From: VAZQ01 sp034669045
GTDB lineage: Bacteria; Pseudomonadota; Alphaproteobacteria; Rhizobiales; Xanthobacteraceae
NCBI GenBank assembly: GCA_034669045.1
Contig: JAXDOD010000115.1
Span: 12,932-76,931 of the forward strand
Direction: 5' to 3'
DNA length: 64,000 bases
In this document: positions 25,460 through 33,459 of the stretch, one piece after another
Layout of the letters: every line of letters starts with the position of its first letter
How positions within the stretch are numbered: position 1 is the stretch's first letter
Position numbers and translations under genes: made by a program
The notes under the pieces: model-generated
Database searches by the model: none
Told to the model about the DNA's origin: nothing
Seen by the model: only the letters and a program-made list of their open reading frames with translations

Positions 25460-25705
25460 TCACTCCAACCCATACGGTTCGCTACGTGCGACCACGAGCG
25501 GAACCTCGACCTCCCCCTCGCTGGTGGAGTAGGAGAGCGAGGACGGCAGATCCACCTTCGCTTTCGGCGCGACGTGAGCCACGACGACCCAACCCGCCTT
25601 GCCGTGGCTCTTTCCCTCTTCAACTCCGACGGCGTGCGCTCCCAGTTTCAAGAGATCGCGCCCGCGCTGCTGCCGCACCTTGTTGGCTTCGTCCTCATTC
25701 GCCAT
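25460..25705 (-). CDS. Small protein resembling the N-terminal segment of Nal1-like proteases
   Basis: An 81-residue protein: MANEDEANKVRQQRGRDLLK, then 'GAHAVGVEEGKSHGKAGWVVVAHVAPKAKVDLPSSLSY' and 'EVEVPLVV'. The pattern (V/A-IGV, a strand with V-x-x-x-V, K, LP, then V-P-V-x-V) parallels residues 48-104 of the next-door protease ('IVAIGIAEKR ... LCFYVEKKIAK ... IIPPVLS ... AVFTDV'). It may therefore be a stand-alone copy of the protease's N-terminal domain, acting as propeptide, inhibitor or adaptor. This resemblance is by eye. It lies 23 bases after the protease gene and 25 bases before the PLD gene. Confidence 0.65.
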   Translation of the reverse strand: MANEDEANKVRQQRGRDLLKLGAHAVGVEEGKSHGKAGWVVVAHVAPKAKVDLPSSLSYSTSEGEVEVPLVVARSEPYGLE

Positions 25706-25728
25706 CGGTCACCCTGTGGTTGGCCCGC

Positions 25729-26715
25729 TTACTTGTCGGCAAAGCGAAACTTCAATGCCTTCTCGACCTCCGAGATCGGATTGAAGATACTCCCATCGGG
25801 GGAGCCGGCGAAATGCAAGCCAACGATCTTTCCGCTTTTCTTGTCGACGATGATTGAACCGGAGTCTCCACCTTTCGAATAACGGGTGCACTTGACCTGA
25901 TCGAGGAAACCGACTTTCCCGACCCCCGGGTAAGTCACGATGATGCTGAAGTGGACATCCTGGACGACGCCTTCGGAGTCCCCCGACGTGCGTCCCCGCA
26001 TCACGATCTTCATGTCGCGGACCGGGTCGGCGGTGTCGAGCGGCGCCTTGGCGCCGCGAATGGAAAAATCGAGCTTGTCGACGAAGCCTGGATCGACCTC
26101 CGCGAGCGCTGCGTCCACACGGTTCAAGAAATCGTCGCCCGGTTTGAACGGCAGGATGTCGGTGAGCGCGCCCACCTTCTGCGTTTTGCCCCCCTTGTCG
26201 GCGTCACCCGGATAGATGATCTGGTCGCCGACCTTCCCCTTGCCGCTCCTGGCGAGGACGTGGGAGTTGCTCAGTAGGAAGAATTTCGCGCCCTTTTGGA
26301 CGATCGCACCGAGCGTGCCGGTGTCGGTGTCGTTGCCGATACTAAAGCCGCTCAGCAGCGGCGCCTGGCGTTTGTTGACCTGCGGGCGGACCTTCCCGAT
26401 CTGCTGGACGTCGGTGAACACCGCGGTGCGATCGGCCACACTGAGGACCGGCGGAATGATCTTGTTGGGCTTCACCCGGGCCTTGGCGATCTTCTTCTCG
26501 ACGTAGAAGCACAAGCCCAGTTCACCGGTTTCCTTGTTGTCGGTCCGCTTCTCGGCGATGCCGATGGCGACGATATTGCGATCCTCGAAAATGGCGCGCA
26601 CGCGCTCCACGTGCTTGGACTCCAGGGTGTCAAGCGACTCCGGCTTCGGCCCCCGGGTGCCACGGATCAAGTCAAGAGCCTGCAGCAGCTCCTTCGGAGT
26701 ATCGTTTTCAGCCAT
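25729..26715 (-). CDS. Trypsin-fold serine protease of the Nal1-like group
   Basis: A 328-residue protein without signal peptide. Residues 1-110 hold a charged N-terminus and a small beta domain ('NIVAIGIAEKR...VEKKIAK'). Residues 115-328 form a chymotrypsin-like fold with a plausible catalytic triad: His152 in 'LLSNSHVLA', Asp201 in 'NRVDAALAEVD', and Ser285 in 'SKGGDSGSIIV'. The 'HFAGS' loop near residue 301 is also typical. Such cytoplasmic trypsin-like proteins occur as stress or defence effectors. The ATG at 26715 starts the operon protease / 81-residue protein / PLD; the divergent neighbour is uvrD. Confidence 0.85.
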   Translation of the reverse strand: MAENDTPKELLQALDLIRGTRGPKPESLDTLESKHVERVRAIFEDRNIVAIGIAEKRTDNKETGELGLCFYVEKKIAKARVKPNKIIPPVLSVADRTAVFTDVQQIGKVRPQVNKRQAPLLSGFSIGNDTDTGTLGAIVQKGAKFFLLSNSHVLARSGKGKVGDQIIYPGDADKGGKTQKVGALTDILPFKPGDDFLNRVDAALAEVDPGFVDKLDFSIRGAKAPLDTADPVRDMKIVMRGRTSGDSEGVVQDVHFSIIVTYPGVGKVGFLDQVKCTRYSKGGDSGSIIVDKKSGKIVGLHFAGSPDGSIFNPISEVEKALKFRFADK

Positions 26716-26955
26716 GGCATGCCCCCGTGCTGGCCAATCTCACGTCCGGCCGATACCATTAGAGGTTGAATAGTTTTTTTTCGCAAGCCCTTGATAGCCG
26801 CCGCATTCGTGACAAGTCCGCGCGATTTCCATGCCCTGTCTCGCGGCGAACCCCTCTTTCTATCACCTCGGTTTCAAGGCTTTGTGACACCATTGCTCGC
26901 AAAATGCGGCCCCCGGTGCCATCTTAGGTCATGAGAATCACCGAAGGCCGTCCGC

Positions 26956-29649
26956 GTGGCTGAACCCTTGAAACTCGACCCCATCCGACCGAGACCGCCC
27001 GTGCCCGGCGGCATCGCAGCGCGCGCGCGCGCGGCGGCCGACGCGCCGTATCTGAATGATCTCAACCCGGAGCAGCGCCAGGCGGTCGAGACGCTCGATG
27101 GTCCGGTCCTGGTCCTGGCCGGCGCCGGCACCGGCAAGACCCGCGTGCTGACCACGCGCATCGCGCACATCCTGGCGACCGGCCGGGCGCGGCCGGCGGA
27201 AATTCTCAGCGTCACCTTCACCAACAAGGCGGCGCGCGAGATGAAGGAACGCGTCGGCGCCATGGTGGGGCAGATCGTCGAAGGCATGCCGTGGCTCGGC
27301 ACCTTCCATTCGATTGGCGTGAAGATCCTGCGGCGGCACGCGGAGCTGGTTGGATTGAAGCCGGACTTCACCATCCTCGACGTGGACGACCAGATCAGGC
27401 TGATGAAGCAGCTCCTGGCCGCTGAGAATATCGACGAGAAGCGCTGGCCGGCGCGCGTGCTGGCGGGCTTGATCGACGGCTGGAAGAATCGCGGCCTGAC
27501 GCCCGACCAGGTTGCGGCGGGCGAGGCCGCGAGCTTCGCGGGCGGCAAGGGCAAGAAGCTCTATGCGGCCTATCAGGAGCGGCTGAAAACGCTCAACGCC
27601 GCCGACTTCGGCGACCTGTTGATCGAGTGCATCCGCCTGTTTCGCGAACAGCCCGAGGTGCTCCGCCAGTATCAGCAGCGGTTCAAGTACATTTTGGTAG
27701 ACGAGTATCAGGACACCAACGTGGCGCAATATTTGTGGCTGCGGCTGCTCGGGCAGAGCACCGCTGCGCGTGTGCCGAACGGCGCCGAGAACGCGGTCTT
27801 ACCCTCTGCCCGCCTGCCGGGAGAGGGTGGCGAGCGTAGCGAGCCGGGTGAGGAGGAGCCTCGGCAGACGCGGCTCTTGGAGAGTCCCCCTCACCCCGAC
27901 CCTCTCCCCGCAGGCGGGCAGAGGGAGCACACCGAATTTGCGGCACCGCCGGCGACCAGTGCGCGCGTGCCCAAAAACATTTGCTGCGTCGGCGACGACG
28001 ACCAGTCGATCTACGGCTGGCGCGGGGCGGAGGTCGACAACATCCTGCGCTTCGATCATGATTTTCCGGGCGCCCAGGTGATCCGGCTGGAGCGGAATTA
28101 TCGCAGCACCGCCCATATCTTGGCGGCCGCCTCGCACCTGATCGCGCACAACCAGGGGCGGCTCGGCAAGACCCTGCGCACCGAGGACGAGCCGGGAGAA
28201 AAGGTAAGAGTTACAGGTACTTGGGACAGCGAGGAAGAGGCGCGCGCGATCGGCGAGCAGATCGAGGCGCTGCAACGCGGCGGTCACATGCTCGTAGACA
28301 TAGCGATCCTCGTGCGAGCTTCCTTCCAGATGCGCGAGCTCGAGGATCGTTTCGTCACCCTCGGACTGCCTTATCGCGTCATCGGCGGTCCGCGCTTCTA
28401 CGAGCGCATGGAGATCCGCGACGCACTCGCATACCTCCGCCTGGTCAACCAGCCGGCCGACGACCTCGCCTTCGAGCGCATCGTCAACGTGCCCAAGCGG
28501 GGCCTGGGCGACGCCACGGTCAAGCTTTTGCACGACTACGCCCGCAAGCACCGCCTGCCGCTCCTGGAGGCGACGCGCGCCGTGGCCGCGACCGACGAGC
28601 TCAAGCCCAAGCCGCGCGGCGCGCTGCGCGACCTGGTCGCCGCCTTCGACCGCTGGCGCGCGCAGAAGGACGCGATCCCGCATACCGAGCTCGCCGAGAT
28701 CGTGCTCGACGAGTCCGGCTACACCGAGATGTGGCAGAAGGACCGGTCCGCCGACGCCGCCGGCCGGCTCGAAAACCTCAAGGAGCTGGTCCGCTCCATG
28801 GACGAGTTCGAGAACCTGCAGGGCTTCCTCGAACACATCTCGCTGGTGATGGATGCCGACGGCGGCGCCGACGCCGACGCGGTCTCGATCATGACCATGC
28901 ACTCGGCCAAGGGGCTCGAGTTCGACACCGTCTTCATGCCCGGCTGGGAGGAAGGGCTTTTTCCGCACCAGCGCTCGCTCGACGACCAGGGCCGCGCCGG
29001 CCTCGAGGAGGAACGCCGCCTCGCCCATGTCGCGCTCACGCGCGCGCGGCGCCGCGCGCACATCTATTTCTCCTCGAACCGGCGCATGCACGGATTGTGG
29101 TCGAGCAACCTGCCGTCGCGCTTCCTCGACGAGTTGCCGGAGGCGCATGTGGAGGTAACCGAGGCGAGAGGCGGCTTCGGCGGCATGGGCGGCGGCGGCG
29201 GCAACTACGGCGCCTCGCGCTTCGACGAGATGACGCATTTCGGCTCCAGCTACGGCACGCCCGGCTGGCAGCGGGCGCAGGCGCGCGGCCGCGGCTTCGC
29301 CAAAGGCGACGGTGCCTTCGAGGAGGAGAGCCAGGATCACGAGGCGGGCTCGGACTTCGAAGCATCAAAGGTTGGCGCCACAGCGTCCCCTCTCCCCAGG
29401 GGGGAGAGGGACAGGGTGAGGGGGTCTCAGACCCGCGACGCGCTCCGCCGCTCCGGTCCGCTCACCATCGAAGGCGAACTGGTCGCCAAATCGACCGGCG
29501 CCGTCTCCGCCTTCGCGCCCGGCGACCGCGTCTTCCACCAGAAATTCGGCAACGGCAACGTGGTGAGCGCGGACGGCAACAAGCTCACCATCGCGTTCGA
29601 CAAGGCCGGCGAGAAGCGCGTGGTGGATAGTTTCGTGGAGCGGGTGTGA
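26956..29649 (+). CDS. uvrD: UvrD/PcrA-type superfamily 1 DNA helicase with two repeat-derived insertions
   Basis: This ATP-dependent 3'-5' helicase acts in nucleotide-excision and mismatch repair and removes RecA or transcription blocks. From GTG 26956 it has 897 residues. Walker A is 'AGAGTGKT' (55-62), helicase motif II is 'VDEYQDTN' near 247-253, motif III is 'GDDDQSIYGWRGAEV' near 345-360, and 'TMHSAKGLEFDTVF' and 'VALTRAR' follow. The C-terminus has the UvrD/PcrA tail 'GDRVFHQKFGNGNVVSADGNKLTIAFDKAGEKRVVDSF'. About 65 residues between motif II and III (roughly 270-336) and about 17 near residue 810 are translated palindromic repeats. The reading frame survives both, so the protein may still be active. 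Confidence 0.93.
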   Translation: MAEPLKLDPIRPRPPVPGGIAARARAAADAPYLNDLNPEQRQAVETLDGPVLVLAGAGTGKTRVLTTRIAHILATGRARPAEILSVTFTNKAAREMKERVGAMVGQIVEGMPWLGTFHSIGVKILRRHAELVGLKPDFTILDVDDQIRLMKQLLAAENIDEKRWPARVLAGLIDGWKNRGLTPDQVAAGEAASFAGGKGKKLYAAYQERLKTLNAADFGDLLIECIRLFREQPEVLRQYQQRFKYILVDEYQDTNVAQYLWLRLLGQSTAARVPNGAENAVLPSARLPGEGGERSEPGEEEPRQTRLLESPPHPDPLPAGGQREHTEFAAPPATSARVPKNICCVGDDDQSIYGWRGAEVDNILRFDHDFPGAQVIRLERNYRSTAHILAAASHLIAHNQGRLGKTLRTEDEPGEKVRVTGTWDSEEEARAIGEQIEALQRGGHMLVDIAILVRASFQMRELEDRFVTLGLPYRVIGGPRFYERMEIRDALAYLRLVNQPADDLAFERIVNVPKRGLGDATVKLLHDYARKHRLPLLEATRAVAATDELKPKPRGALRDLVAAFDRWRAQKDAIPHTELAEIVLDESGYTEMWQKDRSADAAGRLENLKELVRSMDEFENLQGFLEHISLVMDADGGADADAVSIMTMHSAKGLEFDTVFMPGWEEGLFPHQRSLDDQGRAGLEEERRLAHVALTRARRRAHIYFSSNRRMHGLWSSNLPSRFLDELPEAHVEVTEARGGFGGMGGGGGNYGASRFDEMTHFGSSYGTPGWQRAQARGRGFAKGDGAFEEESQDHEAGSDFEASKVGATASPLPRGERDRVRGSQTRDALRRSGPLTIEGELVAKSTGAVSAFAPGDRVFHQKFGNGNVVSADGNKLTIAFDKAGEKRVVDSFVERV
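27766..27974. repeat. Palindromic repeat inserted in frame inside uvrD
   Basis: Inverted arms lie at 27802-27827 (CCCTCTGCCCGCCTGCCGGG...) and 27901-27925. The whole insert is bounded by imperfect direct repeats (GCGCGTGTGCCGAAC at 27766-27780 and GCGCGCGTGCCCAAA at 27960-27974) that look like a duplicated target. Its tail 'GGGAGCACACCGAATTTGCGG' matches that of the intergenic element at 38375-38522. The insert is a multiple of three and lacks stop codons in the uvrD frame. Confidence 0.8.
29374..29426. repeat. Second palindromic repeat translated within uvrD
   Basis: The stretch 'GCGCCACAGCGTCCCCTCTC ... CAGGGTGAGGGGGTC' forms a hairpin (CCCCTCTCCCC / GGGGAGAGGG) and resembles the first part of the intergenic element near 38360 (GCGCCACAACGTTCCCTCC). 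It encodes 'GATASPLPRGERDRVRG' in the helicase, in the low-complexity linker before the conserved C-terminal tail. Confidence 0.7.
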
Positions 29650-29669
29650 GGCGCTTGCAGCGCACGGGC

Positions 29670-30434
29670 TTATTTCGGCGGCACTTCCTTTGACAAAAAC
29701 GCGAGCGCTTCCTGCACGGTGGTCATGAACTGCGCCGGGAAGATGATGGTCGAGTTCTTCTCGACCGAGATTTCCGCCATCGTCTGCAAGGTGCGGAGCT
29801 GCAGCGCCACCGGATGCAGCGTGATGATGTCGGCCGCCTGGCCGAGCTTCACCGCGGCCTGGTATTCGCCTTCGGCGGCGACGATCTTGGCGCGGCGCTC
29901 GCGCTCGGCCTCGGCTTCCTTGGCCATGGCGCGCTGCATGTTGTCGGGCAGCACGATGTCCTTGATCTCGACCGCCGTAACCTGGGTGCCCCAGGGCTCG
30001 GTGTGGCGGTCGATCACATTCTTGATCTGCTCGTTGATGCTGGCGGTGTCCGAGAGAAGCTGATCGAGGCTGAAGCGCCCGACCACGTTGCGCACGGTGG
30101 TCTGGCTGATCTGGTTGATCGCGTTGTAGACGTTCTCGATCACGATCACCGCCTTCTCCGGATCGGTGATGTGATAATAGGCGACCGCCGCGATATCGAT
30201 CGAGACGTTGTCCTTGGTGATGATCTTCTGCGACGGGATCTGCATCGTGACGGTGCGCAGCGACACGCGCGTCATCTGCTGGACCGGAACGAAGATGAGC
30301 GTGAGCCCCGGCCCGCGCACGCCGGCGAATTTTCCCAGCAGGAACACGACGCCGCGCTCGTACTGCTTGAGCACGCGCAGCGAGATGAGGGCATAGACGA
30401 TGAGCGCGAAGATGAGGATGTAGAGCATGGACAT
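29670..30434 (-). CDS. Slipin (SPFH/band 7, stomatin-like) membrane protein
   Basis: A 254-residue inner-membrane protein: one N-terminal helix (residues 3-20, 'MLYILIFALIVYALISLRVL'), then the band 7 domain 'QYERGVVFLLGKFAGVRGPGLTLIFVPVQQMTRVSLRTVTMQIPSQKIITKDNVSIDIAAVAYYHI' and a coiled-coil-forming 'AMAKEAEAERERRAKIVAAEGEYQAAVKLGQAADII'. Slipins form oligomeric microdomain scaffolds and are usually encoded next to an NfeD-type protease partner; none is present here. It converges on uvrD with a 20-base gap. Confidence 0.93.
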   Translation of the reverse strand: MSMLYILIFALIVYALISLRVLKQYERGVVFLLGKFAGVRGPGLTLIFVPVQQMTRVSLRTVTMQIPSQKIITKDNVSIDIAAVAYYHITDPEKAVIVIENVYNAINQISQTTVRNVVGRFSLDQLLSDTASINEQIKNVIDRHTEPWGTQVTAVEIKDIVLPDNMQRAMAKEAEAERERRAKIVAAEGEYQAAVKLGQAADIITLHPVALQLRTLQTMAEISVEKNSTIIFPAQFMTTVQEALAFLSKEVPPK

Positions 30435-30583
30435 GGTGTTTCCATTCCGTTGCGCGCTGATAGCATGAATACGCCCGGGGGGCTATGGCTCGGTACGATG
30501 GGACGGGCGCGCGGCGCGTGACGGGGCAAGGCGGGGCTTCGCCTGCGCACCGATTTGACGTAAAATGACGCAAAGGTGATGCC

Positions 30584-30727
30584 ATGGCCCCACGCACGAA
30601 GGACAACGACGTCGGCCTCGCGCCCGCCGCCGAGCCGGTGGGCGCCGGCTATGACCCCACCCGACTGCGCGGCGATCATCACCGTGATGACGCTCGGCCG
30701 CGGTGTGAGGGCGGCGCCTCAGAGTAG
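30584..30727 (+). CDS. Possible small basic/acidic ORF (47 residues)
   Basis: An ATG at 30584, preceded by AAAGGTGATGCC, opens MAPRTKDNDVGLAPAAEPVG followed by 'AGYDPTRLRGDHHRDDARPRCEGGASE'. The composition is hydrophilic and disordered. It ends 54 bases before the DUF188 gene. Evidence is limited to an acceptable RBS and position; it could be non-coding. Confidence 0.25.
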   Translation: MAPRTKDNDVGLAPAAEPVGAGYDPTRLRGDHHRDDARPRCEGGASE

Positions 30728-30780
30728 CCGACAGATCGAGGCTTGCGCTGGGCATGCCGGCATATGATCTTCCGCCGCCA

Positions 30781-31266
30781 ATGCCTATCACCCTCTACAT
30801 CGACGCCGACGCCTGTCCGGTGAAAACCGAGACCTACCGCGTCGCCGAGCGCTTCCTGCGCAACGGCATCGCGCTCAAGGTCGTGGTCGTCTCGAACAGC
30901 CCGATCGCGGTGCCGCGCGAGGACTTCATCGAGCGCGTGGTGGTGGGCGCGGGCATGGACGAAGCCGATGACTACATCGCGGAGCGCGCCGGCCCGGGCT
31001 GCGTCGTGATCACGGCAGACATTCCGCTCGCCGCGCGCGCCGTGAAGACCGGCGCCGAGGTGATCGCGCCGAACGGCAGGCCGTTCACGCACGACGCCAT
31101 CGGCATGACGCTCGCCACGCGTAACCTGATGAGCGACTTGCGCAGCGCCGGCGCCATCACGGGCGGGCCAAAGCCGTTTGCGGCGGCCGACCGCTCGCGC
31201 TTTCTCTCCGGCCTCGATGCGGCGCTGATGCGGCTGACGCGCGCGGGCTTCGGCAAGGCGCCATAA
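30781..31266 (+). CDS. yaiI: YaiI/YqxD family protein (DUF188, NYN-like)
   Basis: A 161-residue protein starting MPITLYIDADACPVKTETYR, the family signature 'DADACPVK', with 'VVVSNSPI', 'VGAGMDEADDYIAERAGPGCVVITADIPLA' and 'GRPFTHDAIGM'. DUF188 proteins adopt a PIN/NYN-like nuclease fold with conserved aspartates, but no activity is established. An in-frame ATG at 30754 would add nine residues; 30781 matches the family N-terminus better. Confidence 0.92.
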   Translation: MPITLYIDADACPVKTETYRVAERFLRNGIALKVVVVSNSPIAVPREDFIERVVVGAGMDEADDYIAERAGPGCVVITADIPLAARAVKTGAEVIAPNGRPFTHDAIGMTLATRNLMSDLRSAGAITGGPKPFAAADRSRFLSGLDAALMRLTRAGFGKAP

Positions 31267-31290
31267 GGCGATGCTGGGATTGACCCGCGC

Positions 31291-31323
31291 CGCTCGTTCC
31301 CGCGAAAGCGGAGACCCGGATTT
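31291..31323. repeat. Dispersed palindromic repeat (family C), copy 1
   Basis: CGCTCGTTCCCGCGAAAGCG followed by GAGACCCGGATTT, an intergenic palindrome also present at 41719-41751 (where it is translated) and, diverged, at 44142-44175. It lies between convergent genes (DUF188 and ParA-like). Confidence 0.75.
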
Positions 31324-31425
31324 CCGAGAGCAGAGCGCCAAGACCTCCGGATGCCTTGCCTTCGCGGCCAGGAGCGGAAAGAGCATCGCAGTTCGACTGA
31401 TAAGGCAGCTCAACCGATCAAGGAG

Positions 31426-32109
31426 CTACGCCGCCCGCCCCTGCGCCAGCGCGCCGGCCTGCGGGCGCGCCGCGTTCACCGCCTCGACGCTGCGCTCGAC
31501 CGCGCTCCACAGCCGCGCGATCTCGGCCGCCGCGAGCGAGCCGCTGTCGACCTCGCTGGCGCTGGCGCCGGCCGCAAGGGTGAGCACGAAGCCCGCGCGC
31601 TGGCTGATCTGCCCGGACCAGACCGGGATGGCCTGCGTGTCCAGCCAGGCGCGCGACTGCAGCACCGCCGGCGCTTCCTTGTCGTCGCGCTTGGCGGGCG
31701 CGGCGTTGAGCACCACCGCATAGGGCCGATTGCGCTCGCGCGCCGTCTTGACGGTCTCGCGCACCGCGTCGAGATCGAGGAAGCCCGGCCGCGCCGGGAT
31801 CAAGACCAAGGTCGCGGCGCGGATGGCTTCCTGCACCACCACCCACATGGTCGGCGCCGTGTCGATGAACACCCATTCGACGCCGCTCGCCATGGCCAGC
31901 GCGAGCGCGCGATCGATGCCGCGCTCGGCGGTCGCGAACGGCAGCGCATCGCCGGCGCGTAGCGCGTTGCAGAGCGCGAGCGAGCCCTGCGGGTCGGCGT
32001 CGATGGCGAGGCAGCGCAGTCCCAGGCTATGCGCGTGCGCGGCAAGATGGGCGGTCAGCGTGGTCTTGCCCGCGCCGCCTTTGCGGGAAGCCAGCGTGAT
32101 GACGTTCAT
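31426..32109 (-). CDS. ParA-family P-loop ATPase, orphan (paralogue 1)
   Basis: A 227-residue MinD/ParA-type ATPase. The deviant Walker A is 'SRKGGAGKTTLTAHLA' (residues 8-23), then 'CLAIDADPQGSLALCNAL' and 'VEWVFIDTAPTM'. 'VLIPARPGFLDLDAVRETV' and 'WSGQISQRAGFVLTLAAGASASEVDS' follow as in ParA-like proteins. No parB or centromere-binding gene lies next to it, so it is an orphan used for positioning or partition of something other than a plasmid. The paralogue at 35724 shares the same architecture, including 'VPVWSGQI(S/T)QR'. The GTG/ATG choice is clear: ATG 32109. Confidence 0.92.
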   Translation of the reverse strand: MNVITLASRKGGAGKTTLTAHLAAHAHSLGLRCLAIDADPQGSLALCNALRAGDALPFATAERGIDRALALAMASGVEWVFIDTAPTMWVVVQEAIRAATLVLIPARPGFLDLDAVRETVKTARERNRPYAVVLNAAPAKRDDKEAPAVLQSRAWLDTQAIPVWSGQISQRAGFVLTLAAGASASEVDSGSLAAAEIARLWSAVERSVEAVNAARPQAGALAQGRAA

Positions 32110-32279
32110 GACCCTGCGCTCCCTTGCTTCGGGGGACGCACAACCCTGGGACCGGAATGGTTAACGAATGGTTACCGCAGCAGGCCCCCTCCCACTGCAC
32201 AGGCACAAAAAGGGAAGGGCCGCCCGGAGGCGGTCCTTCCGCTGTTCGTCCGGCCGCCACGGGGCGCACGGGCTGGCGG

Positions 32280-32648
32280 TTAACGGCAGGCCCAGGTCGG
32301 ATAGGCGCTGACGGTGGAATCGTCGCCGCTGCTGCAGCCACGACGGTAGTCGCGATACCGATAGCGCGGCGCCGCTTCATAGCGGTAGCCCGGCGCATAG
32401 GCATAGGCATCGCCGCCATAGCCACCCGACAGCGCGCCGCCGATCGCCACGCCGGCGGCGAAGCCCGCCGCCGGACCGATCCAGCGGCCGCCACGGCCCC
32501 GCCGCCATTGCACGGTCTCGACTGCCGCAGGGTCGGCGGACTTCAGCGCCAGCGGCGACGACAGCGGCGCCGCCGTCGCGGCCCCGGCGCAGAGCGGCAC
32601 GGTCGCTGCAATCAGGCCGGCGGCCAACATCCTTGAAGGCATTCTCAT
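32280..32648 (-). CDS. Secreted Gly/Tyr-rich small protein
   Basis: A 122-residue exported protein with an RBS (GAGGAG) ahead of ATG 32648. It has a signal peptide (MRMPSRMLAAGLIAATVPLC..ATA), then 'WRRGRGGRWIGPAAGFAAGVAIGGALSGGYGG', a glycine-zipper-like hydrophobic segment, and a Tyr/Arg-rich tail 'YAPGYRYEAAPRYRYRDYRRGCSSGDDSTVSAYPTWACR' with a likely disulfide. It resembles BA14K-type or glycine-zipper envelope proteins of Rhizobiales; function is unknown. Confidence 0.75.
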   Translation of the reverse strand: MRMPSRMLAAGLIAATVPLCAGAATAAPLSSPLALKSADPAAVETVQWRRGRGGRWIGPAAGFAAGVAIGGALSGGYGGDAYAYAPGYRYEAAPRYRYRDYRRGCSSGDDSTVSAYPTWACR

Positions 32649-32927
32649 GACAATCTCCTCGCTTTCATTCTGCGACTGATGATAAGGAAAACCGTTCCGG
32701 CGACCGTCCGTTCCGGGTTGCCTGACACGAGCGCTCACACGCGCGTGAAGCCGATCGTGCCATCGCTGCGGCAAATCCGCGGCCCCCCCTTCCACAGTTT
32801 CGACGCGAATGCCGCCGGCGCACAGCGGCCGCGCACAGCGCAAGCATGGATTAACCACTCCGGCGACTGCCACAAGATGCGCGCAAACGGCGCGTTATGG
32901 TCGCGCGGGGCATCGCACGGCGGACTC

Positions 32928-33080
32928 ATGCGCGAGGACAATTCGGTCGGTGTGGTCACGGGGCTTGTTTTCGTCGTCCTGTTCCTGATCATGATCGGCA
33001 GCATCGGCAGCATGACCAGGATCATGCAGACGGCGTCGAGCGCCCATGACACGGCCGGCCCGCCGCCGCACGGGAGGTAA
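32928..33080 (+). CDS. Possible small single-pass membrane protein
   Basis: A 50-residue frame MREDNSVGVVTGLVFVVLFL continuing 'IMIGSIGSMTRIMQTASSAHDTAGPPPHGR': one clear transmembrane helix (about residues 8-27) and a hydrophilic tail. No strong RBS (GGACTC precedes), and the longer frame upstream is unlikely. Plausible but unproven. Confidence 0.4.
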   Translation: MREDNSVGVVTGLVFVVLFLIMIGSIGSMTRIMQTASSAHDTAGPPPHGR

Positions 33081-33103
33081 CCCCTGCGGACCTCACGCAG
33101 CCG

Positions 33104-33331
33104 TCACGCCGCTGGTTTGACTTCTGGCTCGACCTCTCCGAACCCGCGTTCGCTGGCCTCCGCAAGCAGCCAGTTCCGGGCCTCCTGTTCGGAGGCGAAC
33201 ATGCGTTTGTCGCCCTGCGCCACGGGCGCGCCCTGCACCCGGCCGGAGATCGCGTAGCTCGCCCACACTTCCGCACCGTCCACCATGATTTCCGAATGAA
33301 ATTTCGCCTGATCTTCTGCTCTCAGCAACAT
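33104..33331 (-). CDS. Hypothetical small protein
   Basis: A 75-residue acidic protein: MLLRAEDQAKFHSEIMVDGA, then 'EVWASYAISGRVQGAPVAQGDKRMFASEQEARNWLLAEASERGFGEVEPEVKPAA'. The second half resembles short proteins that take up a substrate-like 'DKxMFxSEQEAxNWL' helix, common in Rhizobiales hypothetical families. ATG 33331 is used rather than the longer frame. No partner; divergent from the solute-binding gene at 33460. Confidence 0.55.
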   Translation of the reverse strand: MLLRAEDQAKFHSEIMVDGAEVWASYAISGRVQGAPVAQGDKRMFASEQEARNWLLAEASERGFGEVEPEVKPAA

Positions 33332-33459
33332 GGCGTGCTCCGGATTGCCGCGCTTCGCCCGGTCAACGTGGCGGCGGGGCCGCGGGTTCCCCGGCGTTGT
33401 CCGGCCCTCCCTCACGCCCTACAATGACGGCAATCAAGCATCCGAAACGGGAGGACACC

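Noticed and set aside
26956..29649. UvrD insert interpreted as a new domain
   Set aside because: The residues are low-complexity, Pro/Glu/Arg-rich and explained by the palindromic DNA element.
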